The position numbers and the translations under genes are program-made. Shown here one piece after another: positions 52,669 to 64,000 of a stretch of DNA of 64,000 nucleotides. Origin of the DNA: Sphingomonas flavescens. Its GTDB lineage: Bacteria; Pseudomonadota; Alphaproteobacteria; Sphingomonadales; Sphingomonadaceae. The notes under the pieces were generated by a model. It had not been told where the DNA came from, did not search any database, and was given only the letters and a program-made list of their open reading frames with translations. Position 1 is the first letter of the stretch. Each line of letters begins with the position of its first letter. The DNA lies in the NCBI RefSeq assembly GCF_030866745.1, contig NZ_CP133016.1, forward strand, positions 1,784,001 through 1,848,000, written 5' to 3'.

Positions 52669-53526
52669 CTAAATATTCGTCTGCTCCGGCGGCACGTTCG
52701 CCGGCAGCCGCGCGGCGCAGGTTGGGTGCTTGCGCAGCTCCAGGTCGGCGCCGAGGCCGTAGCAACTCATCGAGATCGACCCCATCGAATAGCCGCGCAC
52801 CAGCGGCTCGAGCGCGGCGCCTTCGGCTTCGGCAAGGCCGGCGAGATAGAGCATCGGGATGAAATGGTCGGGCGTCGGCACGGCCAGGCGGTAATCGGGG
52901 TGCTCGGCGAGCTTCAGGATGTCGCCGGGGGCGCTCGTCAGCCGGTCGGCGGCGGCATCGTCGAAGCGCTCGGCCCAGTCGGTGCCGAGGTCGGGCTCGT
53001 TCCACTGCAGGCGGCCGAGGTTGTGGACGATGTTGCCGCTGCCGACGATCATCACGCCGCGGTCGCGTAAAGGCGCGAGGCGGCGCGCGAGGGCGAGGTG
53101 ATAATCGAGCGGGCGGGTCGCGTTGATCGACAGCTGCAGCACCGGAATGTCGGCCCCGGGGTAGAGATGCGCCAGCACCGACCAGGTGCCGTGGTCGAGG
53201 CCCCACTGGTCGCGGTCGAGGCCGACCCATTCCGGCTTGACCGTCTCGACGATCTCCGCGGCGAGATTGGGGTCGCCGGCGGCGGGATAGTCGAACGCGA
53301 ACAACTCCGGCGGGAAGCCGTAGAAATCGTGGATGGTGCGCGGGCGCGGCATGGCGGTGACGGCGGTCGCGCCGAAATACCAGTGGGCGGAGACGCAGAG
53401 GATCGCCCGCGGGCGCGGCAGGTGCCGGCCGAACGCGCGCCATGCCTCGGTGTAGCCGTTCAACTCCAGCGTGTTCATCGGGCTGCCGTGGCCGATGAAG
53501 AGGGCGGGAGTGCGGGTAGCTGTCAC
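52669..53526 (-). CDS. ygiD: Extradiol ring-cleavage dioxygenase (DODA/YgiD type)
   Basis: This 285-residue enzyme belongs to the class III extradiol dioxygenases. Metal-ligand candidates are His in FIGHGSPMN (near 13), SAHWYF (near 48) and GSGNIVHNL (near 165), and [13 protein letters not shown] (near 225) fits the C-terminal ligand. YgiD cleaves L-DOPA between carbons 4 and 5 in E. coli (known), but the natural substrate here is not known. The start is a GTG at 53526; no internal ATG would keep the first metal ligand. It has a 13-base gap to the hydrolase upstream, same strand. Confidence 0.88.
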   Translation of the reverse strand: MTATRTPALFIGHGSPMNTLELNGYTEAWRAFGRHLPRPRAILCVSAHWYFGATAVTAMPRPRTIHDFYGFPPELFAFDYPAAGDPNLAAEIVETVKPEWVGLDRDQWGLDHGTWSVLAHLYPGADIPVLQLSINATRPLDYHLALARRLAPLRDRGVMIVGSGNIVHNLGRLQWNEPDLGTDWAERFDDAAADRLTSAPGDILKLAEHPDYRLAVPTPDHFIPMLYLAGLAEAEGAALEPLVRGYSMGSISMSCYGLGADLELRKHPTCAARLPANVPPEQTNI

Positions 53527-53539
53527 GCGCGGACTAAGG

Positions 53540-54457
53540 TCAGGGTTTGGCGAGGAAGTCGCGGACGAGCTTCACGGTGGCGGCGGGATTCTCTTCCATG
53601 ATCCAGTGGCCGGATGCGGGGACGATGCCGCCGGTGACGTCGGTCGCGCCGGCGCGCATTACCTCGGCCATTTGCGTGCCGAAGCTCTTTTCTCCGCCGA
53701 GCGCGAGGACGGGCATGGCGAGCTTGCCCTTGGCCGCGAGCCAGGCGCGGTTGTCGACCGCGTCCTGGTCGAAGGCGTGGAACTGCTCGAAGCCCGAATG
53801 CATCGCGCCGGGGAGGGCATAGAGTTTCGCGTAATGCTGGCGGCTGGCCTCGTCGAAATGCTTGGGGTCGGCGGAGAATTCGTTCCAGAAGCGGTCGAGG
53901 TAGATGCGCTCGCGGCCGGCGACGAGCCGCTCCATGTCCGGACCGCCGAAGCGGAAGTGCCAGAGGAGCGGGTTCTGGATGATCTGCTCCCACGGGCCGA
54001 CGCCGGGGACCGGCGCGTCGATCAGCGCCCAGCGCCGGACGCGATCGGGATGCTCCATGGCGAAGGCGAAGCCGACCATGTTGCCGATGTCGTGGGTGAC
54101 GACGTCGGCTTTGGCGACGTGCAGCGCGTCGAGCACGCCGGCGACGTCCTCGCCCTGCGTCTTCTTGTCGAACCCCGACTTGGGCTTGGCGGACAGGCCC
54201 ATGCCGCGGAGGTCGGGGACGATGACCTGGTGATCGCGCACCAGCTCGGCGGCGAGCGGGGACCACATATCGCCGGTCTCGCCATAGCCGTGGAGCAGGA
54301 CCACGGCCGGGCCCTTGCCGCCGACGCGCACGTGGATGGTGGTGCCGTTGGTGGCGATTTCCTGGGTATGGAAGGACGCCGGATACGGCGGGACGGCAGC
54401 GGCGGCCGGAACAGCGAAAGCGACGGAAACGGCGACGAGCGCCGCGCGGATGGACAT
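53540..54457 (-). CDS. Exported alpha/beta hydrolase (epoxide hydrolase/dehalogenase-like)
   Basis: This 305-residue protein has a signal peptide ([20 protein letters not shown]), oxyanion motif [10 protein letters not shown] (56-65), nucleophile Asp123 in [11 protein letters not shown] and catalytic His284 in [11 protein letters not shown]. An Asp in the nucleophile elbow, with HDiG, points to epoxide hydrolases or haloalkane dehalogenases rather than esterases. The substrate is open; the signal peptide implies periplasmic action. It is upstream of the ygiD-like gene, same strand. Confidence 0.85.
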   Translation of the reverse strand: MSIRAALVAVSVAFAVPAAAAVPPYPASFHTQEIATNGTTIHVRVGGKGPAVVLLHGYGETGDMWSPLAAELVRDHQVIVPDLRGMGLSAKPKSGFDKKTQGEDVAGVLDALHVAKADVVTHDIGNMVGFAFAMEHPDRVRRWALIDAPVPGVGPWEQIIQNPLLWHFRFGGPDMERLVAGRERIYLDRFWNEFSADPKHFDEASRQHYAKLYALPGAMHSGFEQFHAFDQDAVDNRAWLAAKGKLAMPVLALGGEKSFGTQMAEVMRAGATDVTGGIVPASGHWIMEENPAATVKLVRDFLAKP

Positions 54458-54509
54458 GCCCCTTCTCCCTCAAACGAGGTGGATGCAGCGGACGCCCATA
54501 CGCGACTCG

Positions 54510-54528
54510 ACGACGCAACTTGCGTCGT
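54510..54528. promoter_or_regulatory. Perfect 19-base palindrome upstream of the hydrolase
   Basis: ACGACGCAA-C-TTGCGTCGT has perfect 9-bp arms around one central base, 52 bases before the hydrolase start. This shape fits a dimeric repressor or activator site (TetR- or GntR-like). No regulator gene is adjacent. Confidence 0.5.
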
Positions 54529-54600
54529 TGTCATAGGGTGAAACATCCGTGGCCGAAATGCACTTGAGTCCGACGCTCGGCCGCCCTGGCACGGGCCCTG

Positions 54601-54755
54601 TCAGCTTGCCTGTTTCGCCTTATGCTCGGCGATCAGGCGGTCGAGCTCCTCGATCCGCTGGCGTTCGCGCGAGCCCTTGGGCAGGCCCTTGAGGCGGCAG
54701 GTGGCCCACAGGGTCTTGCGTTCGGACTCCAGCGCCTTGGCGTAGAGGTCGGCCA

Positions 54756-54756
<1 letters not shown>
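54601..54756 (-). CDS. 51-residue basic helical protein after thiC
   Basis: The product starts MADLYAKALESERKTLWATC and ends LIAEHKAKQAS. It is highly charged and helical (ADLYAKALESERKTLW; RERQRIEELDRLIAEH) with one cysteine. Its ATG overlaps the thiC stop by one base (TGATG), so it is the second gene of the thiC transcript. No family known to me; I recall similar proteins near thiC in sphingomonads. A role in thiamine metabolism is possible from position only. Confidence 0.65.
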
Positions 54757-56740
<1,984 letters not shown>

Positions 56741-56772
56741 GTCCTTAGGCCGGGCGGCCGGCCGGCGCTAGG

Positions 56773-57252
56773 CTATCGTTGGCCCGCGACGGCGCGGGCT
56801 TCGGTGGGCGAGACGACGCCGTCGCGGTTGGTGTCGGCGCGATTGAACTTGGCGAGGTCGGGCGCGCGAAACTCGTTGGCATCGACAGTTCCGTTGCGAT
56901 TGGTATCGAGCTTGGCGAGCAGCTGATCAGGGGTTTCCGCGGTATTGATATTGGGCATCGCCGCCTGGAACTCTGCAAGGCTGAGCGAGCCATTCTTGTT
57001 GGTATCGAGCTGCCGGAACTTGGCGGCGAGCTGCTGCTGGATCCGCTGGCGCGCCACGGCAAGCTCACGCTGCTGGGCGGCGGCCATTTCCTTGCGGTCG
57101 ATCTTGCCGTCGCGGTTGAGGTCGACGGCGGCGAAGCGGGCGCTGTTGGCCTTCAGGAATTCGGCCCGGCTCACCGGCCGGGGTGCCGCCTGCGCAATCA
57201 GCGGAGAGGCGGCCGTCATGATCAGTGCGGCAAACGCCAGTTTCATCCTCAC
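56773..57252 (-). CDS. Exported four-EF-hand protein
   Basis: This 159-residue protein has a signal peptide ([20 protein letters not shown]) and four EF-hand loops: [36 protein letters not shown] and [12 protein letters not shown]. Each has Asp at position 1 and Glu at 12, so calcium binding is likely in all four, in the periplasm. GTG 57252 is chosen because AAGGAG sits eight bases before it; an ATG two codons in is the alternative. A 6-4-6 hairpin (56748-56763) follows the stop. Confidence 0.85.
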   Translation of the reverse strand: MRMKLAFAALIMTAASPLIAQAAPRPVSRAEFLKANSARFAAVDLNRDGKIDRKEMAAAQQRELAVARQRIQQQLAAKFRQLDTNKNGSLSLAEFQAAMPNINTAETPDQLLAKLDTNRNGTVDANEFRAPDLAKFNRADTNRDGVVSPTEARAVAGQR

Positions 57253-57323
57253 GCGATACTCTCCTTCGGCGGCGAATGGCCGCGAGTGACAAGTTCGCAC
57301 GAAGCGGGCACATCGCGCAATCG

Positions 57324-58229
57324 ATGAGCAGTCCCCTGTCCCATCTCGACCGGCTCGAGGCGGAAAGCATCTTCATCCTGCGCGAAACGGTCGCGGAAAG
57401 CGCGCGGCCGGTGATGCTCTACTCGATGGGCAAGGACAGCGCGGTGATGCTGCACCTGGCGCGCAAGGCGTTCTTTCCGGGGCCGCTGCCGTTCCCGCTG
57501 TTGCACGTCGATACGACGTGGAAGTTCCGCGACATGTACGTAGAGCGCGACCGTGTGGCGGCGCTGCCGGGCGTACGGCTGATCGTGCATCAGAACTTGG
57601 ACGCGGTGGCGCGGGGGATCAACCCGTTCGACCACGGGCCGATGCACACCGATTTGTGGAAGACCGAGGGGCTGAAGCAGGCGCTGGATGCCGGCAAGTT
57701 CGATGCGGCGTTCGGCGGTGCTCGGCGCGACGAGGAAAAGAGCCGGGCGAAGGAGCGGGTGTTCAGCTTCCGCGACCGGAATCATCGGTGGGACCCGAAG
57801 CGCCAGCGCCCGGAGCTGTGGTCGCTGTACAATGCGCGCATCGCGGCGGGCGAAAGCATGCGGGTGTTCCCGCTCAGCAACTGGACCGAGCTCGACGTGT
57901 GGGAATATGTGATGCGCGAGGGGATCGAGGTGGTCCCGCTCTACTTCGCCGCGGCGCGCCCGACGGTGGTTCGCGACGGCCTGATCCTGATGGTGGACGA
58001 TGAGCGGATGCGGCTGGCCGACGGCGAGCAGGTCGAGACGCGCACCGTGCGATTTCGGACGCTGGGCTGTTACCCGCTGTCGGGCGCAGTGGAGAGCGAC
58101 GCGGCAAGTGTCGAGGACATCGTCGCCGAGATGCTGGCGAGCTCGACCAGCGAGCGGCAGGGCCGCGCCATTGATCGCGACGCGGGCAGCGGATCGATGG
58201 AGAAGAAGAAGCAGGAGGGGTATTTCTGA
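57324..58229 (+). CDS. cysD: Sulfate adenylyltransferase subunit 2
   Basis: CysD is the ATP-sulfurylase catalytic subunit that makes adenosine 5'-phosphosulfate with CysN. The 301-residue protein has the PP-loop motif [14 protein letters not shown] near 35-47, then [49 protein letters not shown] and C-terminal [10 protein letters not shown]. The ATG at 57324 ([15 protein letters not shown]) is preferred; an upstream ATG at 57276 adds 16 unmatched residues. The ribosome site is weak for both. Confidence 0.95.
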   Translation: MSSPLSHLDRLEAESIFILRETVAESARPVMLYSMGKDSAVMLHLARKAFFPGPLPFPLLHVDTTWKFRDMYVERDRVAALPGVRLIVHQNLDAVARGINPFDHGPMHTDLWKTEGLKQALDAGKFDAAFGGARRDEEKSRAKERVFSFRDRNHRWDPKRQRPELWSLYNARIAAGESMRVFPLSNWTELDVWEYVMREGIEVVPLYFAAARPTVVRDGLILMVDDERMRLADGEQVETRTVRFRTLGCYPLSGAVESDAASVEDIVAEMLASSTSERQGRAIDRDAGSGSMEKKKQEGYF

Positions 58230-58241
58230 TGCGCCTCGTCG

Positions 58242-58317
58242 TGCCAGCGAAGGCTGGCATCCATGTCGCGAAGATTATTGCACGCGAGCCGACCTGGACC
58301 CCAGCCTTCGCTGGGGT
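58242..58317. repeat. REP-like inverted doublet between cysD and cysNC
   Basis: Two short hairpins face each other: TGCCAGC-GAAG-GCTGGCA (58242-58259) and ACCCCAGC-CTTC-GCTGGGGT (58298-58317). The loop and arm of one are the reverse complement of the other (CCAGCGAAGGCTGG against CCAGCCTTCGCTGG), flanked by GTCGTG and GTGACG. This is the typical form of dispersed REP/BIME-like repeats in alphaproteobacteria. It fills most of the 99-base gap within the operon. Confidence 0.75.
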
Positions 58318-58328
58318 GACGGTCTAAA

Positions 58329-60239
58329 ATGACCGCGCCTGCCGACGTCCGTGCCTGGCTGGCCGAACAGGAGCGGAAGGAGCGGCTGCGCTTCCTCACC
58401 TGCGGCAGCGTCGATGACGGCAAGTCCACGCTGATCGGGCGGCTGCTGTACGAGACGCGGCAGATCTTCGACGACCAGCTGGCGGCGCTGGAGGCGGACA
58501 GCAAGCGGCACGGGACGCAGGGCGAAGCCGTCGATCTGGCGCTGCTCGTCGACGGGCTGGCGGCGGAACGCGAGCAGGGCATCACCATCGACGTCGCCTA
58601 TCGCTATTTCGCGAGCGAGCGGCGCAAGTTCATCGTCGCCGATACGCCGGGCCACGAGCAATATACGCGCAATATGGTCACCGGCGCGTCGACCGCCGAC
58701 CTGGCAGTAGTGCTGGTCGATGCGCGCAAAGGCGTGCTGACCCAGACGCGGCGGCATTCGTACCTCGCGCGCCTGCTTGGCATCCGGCGGACCGTGCTGG
58801 CGGTGAACAAGATGGACCTGGTCGATTTCGACCAGGCGGCGTTCGCGGCGATCACTGCCGACTATCGCGCCTTTGCCGAGCAGGTCGGTATCGAGGGGTG
58901 GACGGCGATCCCGCTGTCGGGATTGACCGGCGACAATGTCGTGCAGCGCGGAACGGCGATGCCGTGGTTCGACGGGCCGAGCCTGCTCGAGCATCTCGAT
59001 ACCATCCCGCTCGATGCTGATGCGGATGCCGACAAGCCGCTGCGCATGCCGGTGCAGCGGGTGAGCCGGCCCAGTCACGAGTTCCGCGGTTTTACCGGCC
59101 AGATTGCCTCAGGCGTTGTGACGCGGTCGCAAGATATTCGCGTGCTGCCGTCAGGCAGGACGACGCGGATCGAGCGGATCGTCACCGCCGACGGCGACTT
59201 GGAGCGCGCCGTTGCCGGTCAGTCGGTGACGCTGACCTTCACGCACGAAGTGGACTGCTCGCGCGGCGACGTGATCGCGGCAGCGGATGCGCCGCCCGAA
59301 GTGGCCGACCAGTTCGAAGCAACAATCGTCTGGATGGACGAGCAAGAATTGCTGCCCGGGCGTGGTTACTGGCTGAAGCTCGGTACCCAGCTGGTGACCG
59401 CGACGGTTCAGGCGCCCAAGTACGAGATCAACGTCAACACGCTGGAGCATCTGGCGGCGCAGACGCTGGAGCTGAATGCCATCGGCGTCGCGACCATCGC
59501 TACCGATCGCGAACTGGTGTTCGAGCCTTATGCGGTGGATGGGGGATCGCCTAACCGCGTGTCCCCTAATCGTGTTTTGGGCGGCTTCATCCTGATCGAC
59601 AAGCTGACCAATGCGACGGTGGCCGCTGGAATGCTGCACTTCGCGCTGCGGCGGGCGCTCAACATCCACCGCCAGCCGCTGGAAGTCAGCCGGGAGACGC
59701 ATGCGGCGCTGCTGGGCCAGAAACCGGCGGTGCTGTGGTTCACGGGACTGTCTGGGTCGGGCAAGTCGACCATTGCCAATATGGTCGAAAAGAAGTTGGC
59801 GGCGCGTGGGCGCCATACCTTCCTGCTGGACGGCGACAATGTGCGTCATGGCCTCAACCGTGACCTTGGCTTCACCGAGGCTGACCGCATCGAGAACGTC
59901 CGCCGCGTGGGCGAGGTGGCGCGGCTGATGGCCGACGCGGGCCTGATCGTGCTGACCGCGTTCATATCGCCCTTCCGGGCCGAGCGTGAGCTGGTCCGGC
60001 GGATGCTGCCGGAAGGCGAGTTCTTCGAGATCTTCGTCGACACGCCGCTGGCGGAAGCGGAGCGCCGGGACGTCAAGGGTCTCTACGCCAAGGCGAGGAG
60101 CGGTGAGCTCAAGAATTTCACGGGGATCGACAGTCCGTACGAGCGGCCCGAGCAGCCCGACATCCGGATCGACACCACCATGACTAGCGTCGAAGAAGCG
60201 GCCGAAATGATCGTGGAGCGGTTGCTGTTGCGGCACTGA
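58329..60239 (+). CDS. cysNC: Bifunctional sulfate adenylyltransferase GTPase / APS kinase
   Basis: This 636-residue fusion joins CysN, a GTPase that drives APS formation with CysD, and CysC, which phosphorylates APS to PAPS. The first part has the EF-Tu-like G motifs [15 protein letters not shown] (27-42), [12 protein letters not shown] and NKMDLVDF. The second has kinase P-loop GLSGSGKST near 473-481 and [16 protein letters not shown]. No ribosome site is clear before the ATG, and the REP-like doublet precedes it, so expression from cysD may be affected by that structure. Fused cysNC is common in alphaproteobacteria (known). Confidence 0.96.
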   Translation: MTAPADVRAWLAEQERKERLRFLTCGSVDDGKSTLIGRLLYETRQIFDDQLAALEADSKRHGTQGEAVDLALLVDGLAAEREQGITIDVAYRYFASERRKFIVADTPGHEQYTRNMVTGASTADLAVVLVDARKGVLTQTRRHSYLARLLGIRRTVLAVNKMDLVDFDQAAFAAITADYRAFAEQVGIEGWTAIPLSGLTGDNVVQRGTAMPWFDGPSLLEHLDTIPLDADADADKPLRMPVQRVSRPSHEFRGFTGQIASGVVTRSQDIRVLPSGRTTRIERIVTADGDLERAVAGQSVTLTFTHEVDCSRGDVIAAADAPPEVADQFEATIVWMDEQELLPGRGYWLKLGTQLVTATVQAPKYEINVNTLEHLAAQTLELNAIGVATIATDRELVFEPYAVDGGSPNRVSPNRVLGGFILIDKLTNATVAAGMLHFALRRALNIHRQPLEVSRETHAALLGQKPAVLWFTGLSGSGKSTIANMVEKKLAARGRHTFLLDGDNVRHGLNRDLGFTEADRIENVRRVGEVARLMADAGLIVLTAFISPFRAERELVRRMLPEGEFFEIFVDTPLAEAERRDVKGLYAKARSGELKNFTGIDSPYERPEQPDIRIDTTMTSVEEAAEMIVERLLLRH

Positions 60240-60305
60240 CGCCACAGTGCGCACACGATCGCAACGGATGTGCAACTAAATGCAATCGCGGCTGTTTGGG
60301 GCCAG

Positions 60306-61091
60306 ATGAAAAATCTTCTGATCGGCTTGGCCGCGCTTCTGCCAGCCTGGGGCGCAGCCGACGCTCAGGAAAATCGGGACATTCGGGTGCGGGTCGGGAT
60401 CGGTCCGCAGATCGAGCCGAAATACATCGGCGCCGACAGTTACAAGATTGCCCCGCTTTTCCATTTCAAGATCGCGCACGGCGACAAGCAGTTTGGCTTT
60501 AGCGCGCCTGACGACGGGCCGAGCCTTGGGATTGTATCGTCGGACGGCTTCAAGCTGGGTGTCACCGGGAAAATCCAGGGCAAGCGCAAGGCGTCCGACG
60601 TCGGCGCTGCCGTGGGCGACGTGAAGACGACCTATGAACTCGGCGGCTTCGCGCAGTACGAATGGCAGGATAGCCTGCGTGTTCGCGCCAAGCTGCTCAA
60701 AGGCCTGAATGGCCATGACGGTGTGGTCGGCGAGGTCAGCGCCGACAAGATCTGGCGCGACGGCGACCGATATGTGTTTTCGGTTGGGCCGCGGGTGATG
60801 TTTTCGGACGCGAAGTTTCAGCGCGCTTATTTTGGCGTCACGCCCGCCGTGGCCTCGGTCACCGGATTACCGGCCTACCGCCCCGGGAGTGGCATCTACG
60901 CCGCTGCCGCGGCTGCCGGTGCGACCTATGCGCTCAGCAACAATTGGGGGCTATTCGGCTACGCGCGATACGAACGGCTGGTCGGCGATGCCGCCAAGTC
61001 GCCGATCGTGCGGCAGTTCGGATCGCGCAACCAGCTGTCGGCCGGCGGCGGGGTGAACTACACCTTCACGATCCACCGGTCGCCCAAATAG
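60306..61091 (+). CDS. MipA/OmpV family outer-membrane protein
   Basis: This 261-residue protein has a signal peptide (MKNLLIGLAALLPAWGAADA), then the MipA start RVRVGIGPQIEPKYIGADSYK and SAPDDGPSLGIV. The C-terminal strand ends GGGVNYTFTIHRSPK; the Phe-rich last strand favours outer-membrane insertion. MipA-family proteins anchor murein enzymes or act as adhesins/porins in different bacteria, so no role is claimed. ATG 60306 is used; the frame is open to 60270 with no signal-peptide benefit. It converges on fdxA across 45 bases. Confidence 0.86.
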   Translation: MKNLLIGLAALLPAWGAADAQENRDIRVRVGIGPQIEPKYIGADSYKIAPLFHFKIAHGDKQFGFSAPDDGPSLGIVSSDGFKLGVTGKIQGKRKASDVGAAVGDVKTTYELGGFAQYEWQDSLRVRAKLLKGLNGHDGVVGEVSADKIWRDGDRYVFSVGPRVMFSDAKFQRAYFGVTPAVASVTGLPAYRPGSGIYAAAAAAGATYALSNNWGLFGYARYERLVGDAAKSPIVRQFGSRNQLSAGGGVNYTFTIHRSPK

Positions 61092-61136
61092 GCGGCCAGC
61101 AGCCGCGGCTCAGTCGTATTCGCCCGGCGCCGTAGT

Positions 61137-61475
61137 TTAGTCGCCCTCGCCCGGCTCCGGGCTGAAGTATTTGTCGTACTTGCCTTCTTCGCCCTTGTGC
61201 TCGTCGGCGTCGGCGGGGCTGTCCTTCTTGCGCGTGATGTTCGGCCAGCTGGACGAGAAATTGGCGTTGACCTCGAGCCACTTTTCGAGCCCGCTTTCGG
61301 TGTCCGGCAGGATGGCCTCGGCCGGACATTCCGGCTCGCACACGCCGCAGTCGATGCACTCGTTGGGGTTGATGACGAGCATGTTCTCGCCCTCGTAGAA
61401 GCAGTCGACCGGACAGACCTCGACGCAGTCCATGTACTTACAGCGGATGCAGGCGTCGGTAACGACGTAGGTCAT
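61137..61475 (-). CDS. fdxA: 7Fe-8S ferredoxin FdxA
   Basis: This 112-residue ferredoxin carries the [3Fe-4S] site ([18 protein letters not shown]) and the [4Fe-4S] site ([12 protein letters not shown]), followed by a long acidic tail ([19 protein letters not shown]), as in Azotobacter-type FdxA. It donates electrons to a partner not visible here. AAAGGGAG lies before the ATG. It is preceded on the same strand by the S4 and helicase genes; in many alphaproteobacteria a carD gene follows, but here the next gene is the convergent MipA. Confidence 0.94.
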   Translation of the reverse strand: MTYVVTDACIRCKYMDCVEVCPVDCFYEGENMLVINPNECIDCGVCEPECPAEAILPDTESGLEKWLEVNANFSSSWPNITRKKDSPADADEHKGEEGKYDKYFSPEPGEGD

Positions 61476-61501
61476 GTGTTCAGGCTCCCTTTGCCGCTTC
61501 G

Positions 61502-61774
61502 CTAGGTCGCGGGTTTCGGCTCGTCAACGCCCAGTTCCTCGTAGTGGGTGCGAGCTTCGGTCGCGGGCCCGCGGCGGTCCGGCAAGCTGAGCACGCGCAG
61601 GATACGAATGCGGTCGTGAAGCGGAAAGGCGATGACGCTGCCGACGCGAACTTCCTCAGCGGTCTTGGTGATCCGCTTGCCGTCGATGCGGACATGGCCC
61701 TCTTCGACCAGCGACTGGGCGAGAGTGCGGCTCTTGAGCAGACGGATGCAGTGCAGGAAGCGGTCGATCCTCAC
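61502..61774 (-). CDS. S4-domain RNA-binding protein (Hsp15-like)
   Basis: This 90-residue protein has an S4 RNA-binding fold: [21 protein letters not shown], then [27 protein letters not shown]. It resembles heat-shock protein 15 (HslR), which binds stalled 50S subunits (known), but a ribosome rescue role here is inferred. The start is a GTG at 61774 overlapping the helicase stop (GTGA). The C-terminal segment is Pro/Glu-rich. Confidence 0.85.
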   Translation of the reverse strand: MRIDRFLHCIRLLKSRTLAQSLVEEGHVRIDGKRITKTAEEVRVGSVIAFPLHDRIRILRVLSLPDRRGPATEARTHYEELGVDEPKPAT

Positions 61775-64000
61775 TTCTTGAGCTTTGCCAGTTCGGCGAA
61801 CGCGTTGGTCCCGGGGCGCCAGGCGTCGGGACGCGATCCGCGCCGGCCGTGCCACTTCCACGCATCGCCAGCACGGGCAAAGCCGATGTCATTCATCAGC
61901 CGCGACAGAGCTTCGTCGTCGAGGCCGACGGATATCGCGAGATCGCGGTCGACAGGATCGTTGCCGCCGGCGGAGCGAACCTTGCGGGCATGGCTGGCGA
62001 GGCGGTCGGCGAGGTCGATGCGCAGCCAGGTCTTGCCGAGGCGGCGGTAGGCTAGCGCCGCGCCGCGCGGGTCCGCGTCCGCCGTGAGCGTCGCTGCGCC
62101 GGGGGCGGGTAGCGTCGGCATCGGCTGGCCCTGCTTCACGGCGAGAAGCGCGGCACGCCAATATTGCGCGGCGGGCTTCAGCAGCAGCGGCAGGAACACG
62201 TCCAGAGGGCCGAGGCGGACCCTCAGACGGTGTACGGCTTGGCGATCGGCTTGTTCGAGATGGGCGATGGCACTGAGCGCAGTCTTTCGCGGAAGGTGAC
62301 CGCCTGCGTCGGCCAGCATGGCGGCGAGCGCACGGACCGAGGACGGCGTCGCCGGATCGCCAGCGGCAGCGGCCAGCTGCTTTAGCGAGCCGAGGTGCCG
62401 ACCAATCTGTGTTTCGAGCCACGCTTCAAGGCGTTGCCGAAGCGCTGCGCGTGCCGGAGCGGATAGGCGGTCGAGGGCGCGCGCGGTGCGGAGGGCGGGT
62501 TCGAGGAGCGAGCGGCCGGGCGCCAGGCGGGCGAGGACATGACCTTCCCAGCAGACGGCCAGGCCGCCGGTATCCTCGATGATCAGCTGGAATGTTTCAT
62601 CCTTCGCCTCGACCAGCGCCTTGGCGCGGCGGTCGAGCTCGTCGCCTAGGCGGCGCTCGGCGGCGGCGAGGAGCAGGCGCTTGTCGGCGAGCTTGGCGGA
62701 GGGGTCGACGCGGAAGTCGAACCCGGTGAGATGGCCGATGGGCTCGGGGCCCACGCTGACCTCGCCATCGGCGGCGACGGTCACCGGCAGCGCGTCGGCG
62801 CCGCGGGCGCCGATGTCGCGGACGAGGACGGAGGTGCGGCGATCGACGAAGCGCTGGGTGAGCCGCTCGTGCAGCGCGTCACTCAGCCGCGCCTCGACCT
62901 CGCGGGTGCGGTCGGCCCATTTGACCGGCTCCTTCAGCCAGTCGGCGCGGTGCGCGATGTAGGCCCAGCTGCGGATGCCGGCGAGGCGGTCAGCGAGGGC
63001 CTCGATATCGCCGCTCATGTTATCGAGCCGGGCAACCTCCGCGGCGAACCATTCGTGAGGGACGTGGCCGCCTTCGCCAATGTAGCTGAACAGGCGGCGG
63101 ACCATGCGCGCGTGGTGCATCGGCCCGACCTTGCGGAAGTCGGGCAGGCCGCAGACGGCCCACAGGCGACGGGCGTGAATGCCGCGCCGGGCGGCGATGG
63201 CGGGGTCTTCGGCGACTAGTTTCAGCACCGAGAGGTCGATCGCTTCGGGCGCTGAGCGCAAAATCGGGTCGTCGCTCTTCTGTTCGAGACTTTTGATCAG
63301 CGCGCGGACGTCGGTGAAGTCGAGGTTTGCGTTGCGCCAGTAGAGGCTGTCGAGGGGCCGGAAGCGATGGTCTTCGATCGCGTTGACCTCTTCCTCGGAA
63401 AAGCCGCCGCTCTCTTCGGTCAGGCCAAGCGTGCCGAAGGTGCCGTCCTTCTGGTGGCGCCCGGCGCGACCGGCGATCTGCGCCATTTCGGGGATCGTCA
63501 GGCGGCGGTCGCGGCGCCCGTCAAACTTCTCCAGGCCGGCAAAGGCGACGTGCGTGACGTCCATGTTGAGGCCCATGCCGATGGCATCGGTAGCGACCAG
63601 ATAATCGACCTCGCCGCGCTGGAACATGGCAACCTGGGCGTTGCGCGTGGCGGGCGAAAGCGCGCCCATGACCACTGCGGCGCCGCCCTTGAAGCGGCGG
63701 AGCATCTCGGCAAGCGCGTACACCTGCTCGGCGGAGAAGGCGACGACGGCTGAGCGCGGCGGCAGGCGCGAGAGCTTGACGCTGCCGGCGTAACGGAGGG
63801 TGGAAAAGCGCGGGCGGCTGACGATCTCGGCCTCGGGCAGCAGCTCGCGGATGATCGGCCGCAGCGTGTCCGAGCCGAGGATGAGCGTCTCCTCGCGGCC
63901 GCGGGCGCGGAGCAGGCGGTCGGTGAAGACGTGCCCGCGTTCCGGGTCGATGCCGAGTTGCGCCTCATCGATCGCCGCGAAGGCGAAGTCGCGATTTTGC
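61771..64000 (-). CDS. SUV3-like DEAD-family helicase, 5' end beyond the right edge
   Basis: The visible 743 codons carry the C-terminal helicase core: Walker B-type IDEAQ near the edge, the SxTL-type motif, GEVDYLVATDAIGMGLNMDV, and AQIAGRAGRHQKDG. The layout matches the mitochondrial SUV3-like helicases found in alphaproteobacteria. The C-terminal 450 residues are a large extension (including QPMPTLPAPGAATL) with a basic end RNAKKLKK-like ([11 protein letters not shown]). Walker A and the start lie beyond base 64000. It is GTGA-coupled to the S4 gene, with fdxA next. Confidence 0.88.
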   Translation of the reverse strand, partial: QNRDFAFAAIDEAQLGIDPERGHVFTDRLLRARGREETLILGSDTLRPIIRELLPEAEIVSRPRFSTLRYAGSVKLSRLPPRSAVVAFSAEQVYALAEMLRRFKGGAAVVMGALSPATRNAQVAMFQRGEVDYLVATDAIGMGLNMDVTHVAFAGLEKFDGRRDRRLTIPEMAQIAGRAGRHQKDGTFGTLGLTEESGGFSEEEVNAIEDHRFRPLDSLYWRNANLDFTDVRALIKSLEQKSDDPILRSAPEAIDLSVLKLVAEDPAIAARRGIHARRLWAVCGLPDFRKVGPMHHARMVRRLFSYIGEGGHVPHEWFAAEVARLDNMSGDIEALADRLAGIRSWAYIAHRADWLKEPVKWADRTREVEARLSDALHERLTQRFVDRRTSVLVRDIGARGADALPVTVAADGEVSVGPEPIGHLTGFDFRVDPSAKLADKRLLLAAAERRLGDELDRRAKALVEAKDETFQLIIEDTGGLAVCWEGHVLARLAPGRSLLEPALRTARALDRLSAPARAALRQRLEAWLETQIGRHLGSLKQLAAAAGDPATPSSVRALAAMLADAGGHLPRKTALSAIAHLEQADRQAVHRLRVRLGPLDVFLPLLLKPAAQYWRAALLAVKQGQPMPTLPAPGAATLTADADPRGAALAYRRLGKTWLRIDLADRLASHARKVRSAGGNDPVDRDLAISVGLDDEALSRLMNDIGFARAGDAWKWHGRRGSRPDAWRPGTNAFAELAKLKK

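Overview
The window reads as chromosomal DNA from a GC-rich alphaproteobacterium, most likely of the order Sphingomonadales (Sphingomonas or a close relative). The grounds are uniformly high GC, dense gene packing with many 4-base start/stop overlaps, alphaproteobacterial gene sets (Atm1-type exporter, UbiH-family hydroxylase, SUV3-like helicase with an S4 protein and FdxA, PAS_5 protein, zf-CHCC protein) and conserved small proteins. It is mostly housekeeping. No prophage, insertion sequence or CRISPR array is visible. Both ends cut through genes (ribA on the left, a helicase on the right).

Layout. 1-8 kb: ribA, xth, lolA and ftsK, a UbiH-type monooxygenase, a Lon-domain protein and a thioredoxin-TPR chaperone. 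7.9-15 kb: tRNA-Gly(GCC), succinate-semialdehyde dehydrogenase, hemC-hemD with a HemX-like membrane protein, and divergent tsaD-gpsA-rsmB. 15-24 kb: rpe, a heparinase II/III-like protein, purH, two small proteins, a flippase and polA. 24-38 kb: MAPEG protein, nadB with an ABC ATPase, zf-CHCC protein, tldD, DUF924, a DUF442-type phosphatase, an M3 peptidase, recQ, a GH47 mannosidase and an Atm1-type exporter. 37-47 kb: stress and envelope genes, including two SDR/PspC transcription units with recognisable alternative-sigma signals, a peroxiredoxin, PAS_5 and PilZ proteins, and a run of small secreted proteins of unknown role. 46.7-51.4 kb: a MerR regulator facing a 32-residue Cys-rich peptide, an ArsR-SDR pair, YaiI, an Rnk-like factor, DUF305 and PEBP proteins. 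51.4-52.7 kb: a patch of visibly lower GC with a YegP-like peptide and a divergent GIY-YIG-type protein. 52.7-64 kb: ygiD-like dioxygenase, alpha/beta hydrolase, thiC under a TPP riboswitch with a 51-codon gene behind it, an EF-hand protein, cysD-cysNC, a MipA porin-like protein, fdxA, an S4 protein and the helicase.

The most interesting parts are the following. (1) The MerR/metallothionein-like module at 46.7-47.3 kb: a 6-Cys peptide with a three-fold CxC repeat sits behind a promoter with the 19-base spacer typical of MerR-controlled genes, and the regulator's own start codon lies at the centre of the operator. (2) A near-consensus sigma-54 promoter before a 35-residue membrane peptide and a PspC protein. 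(3) The low-GC GIY-YIG patch. (4) A GH47 alpha-mannosidase, a family mainly known from eukaryotes. (5) An inverted repeat doublet lodged between cysD and cysNC.
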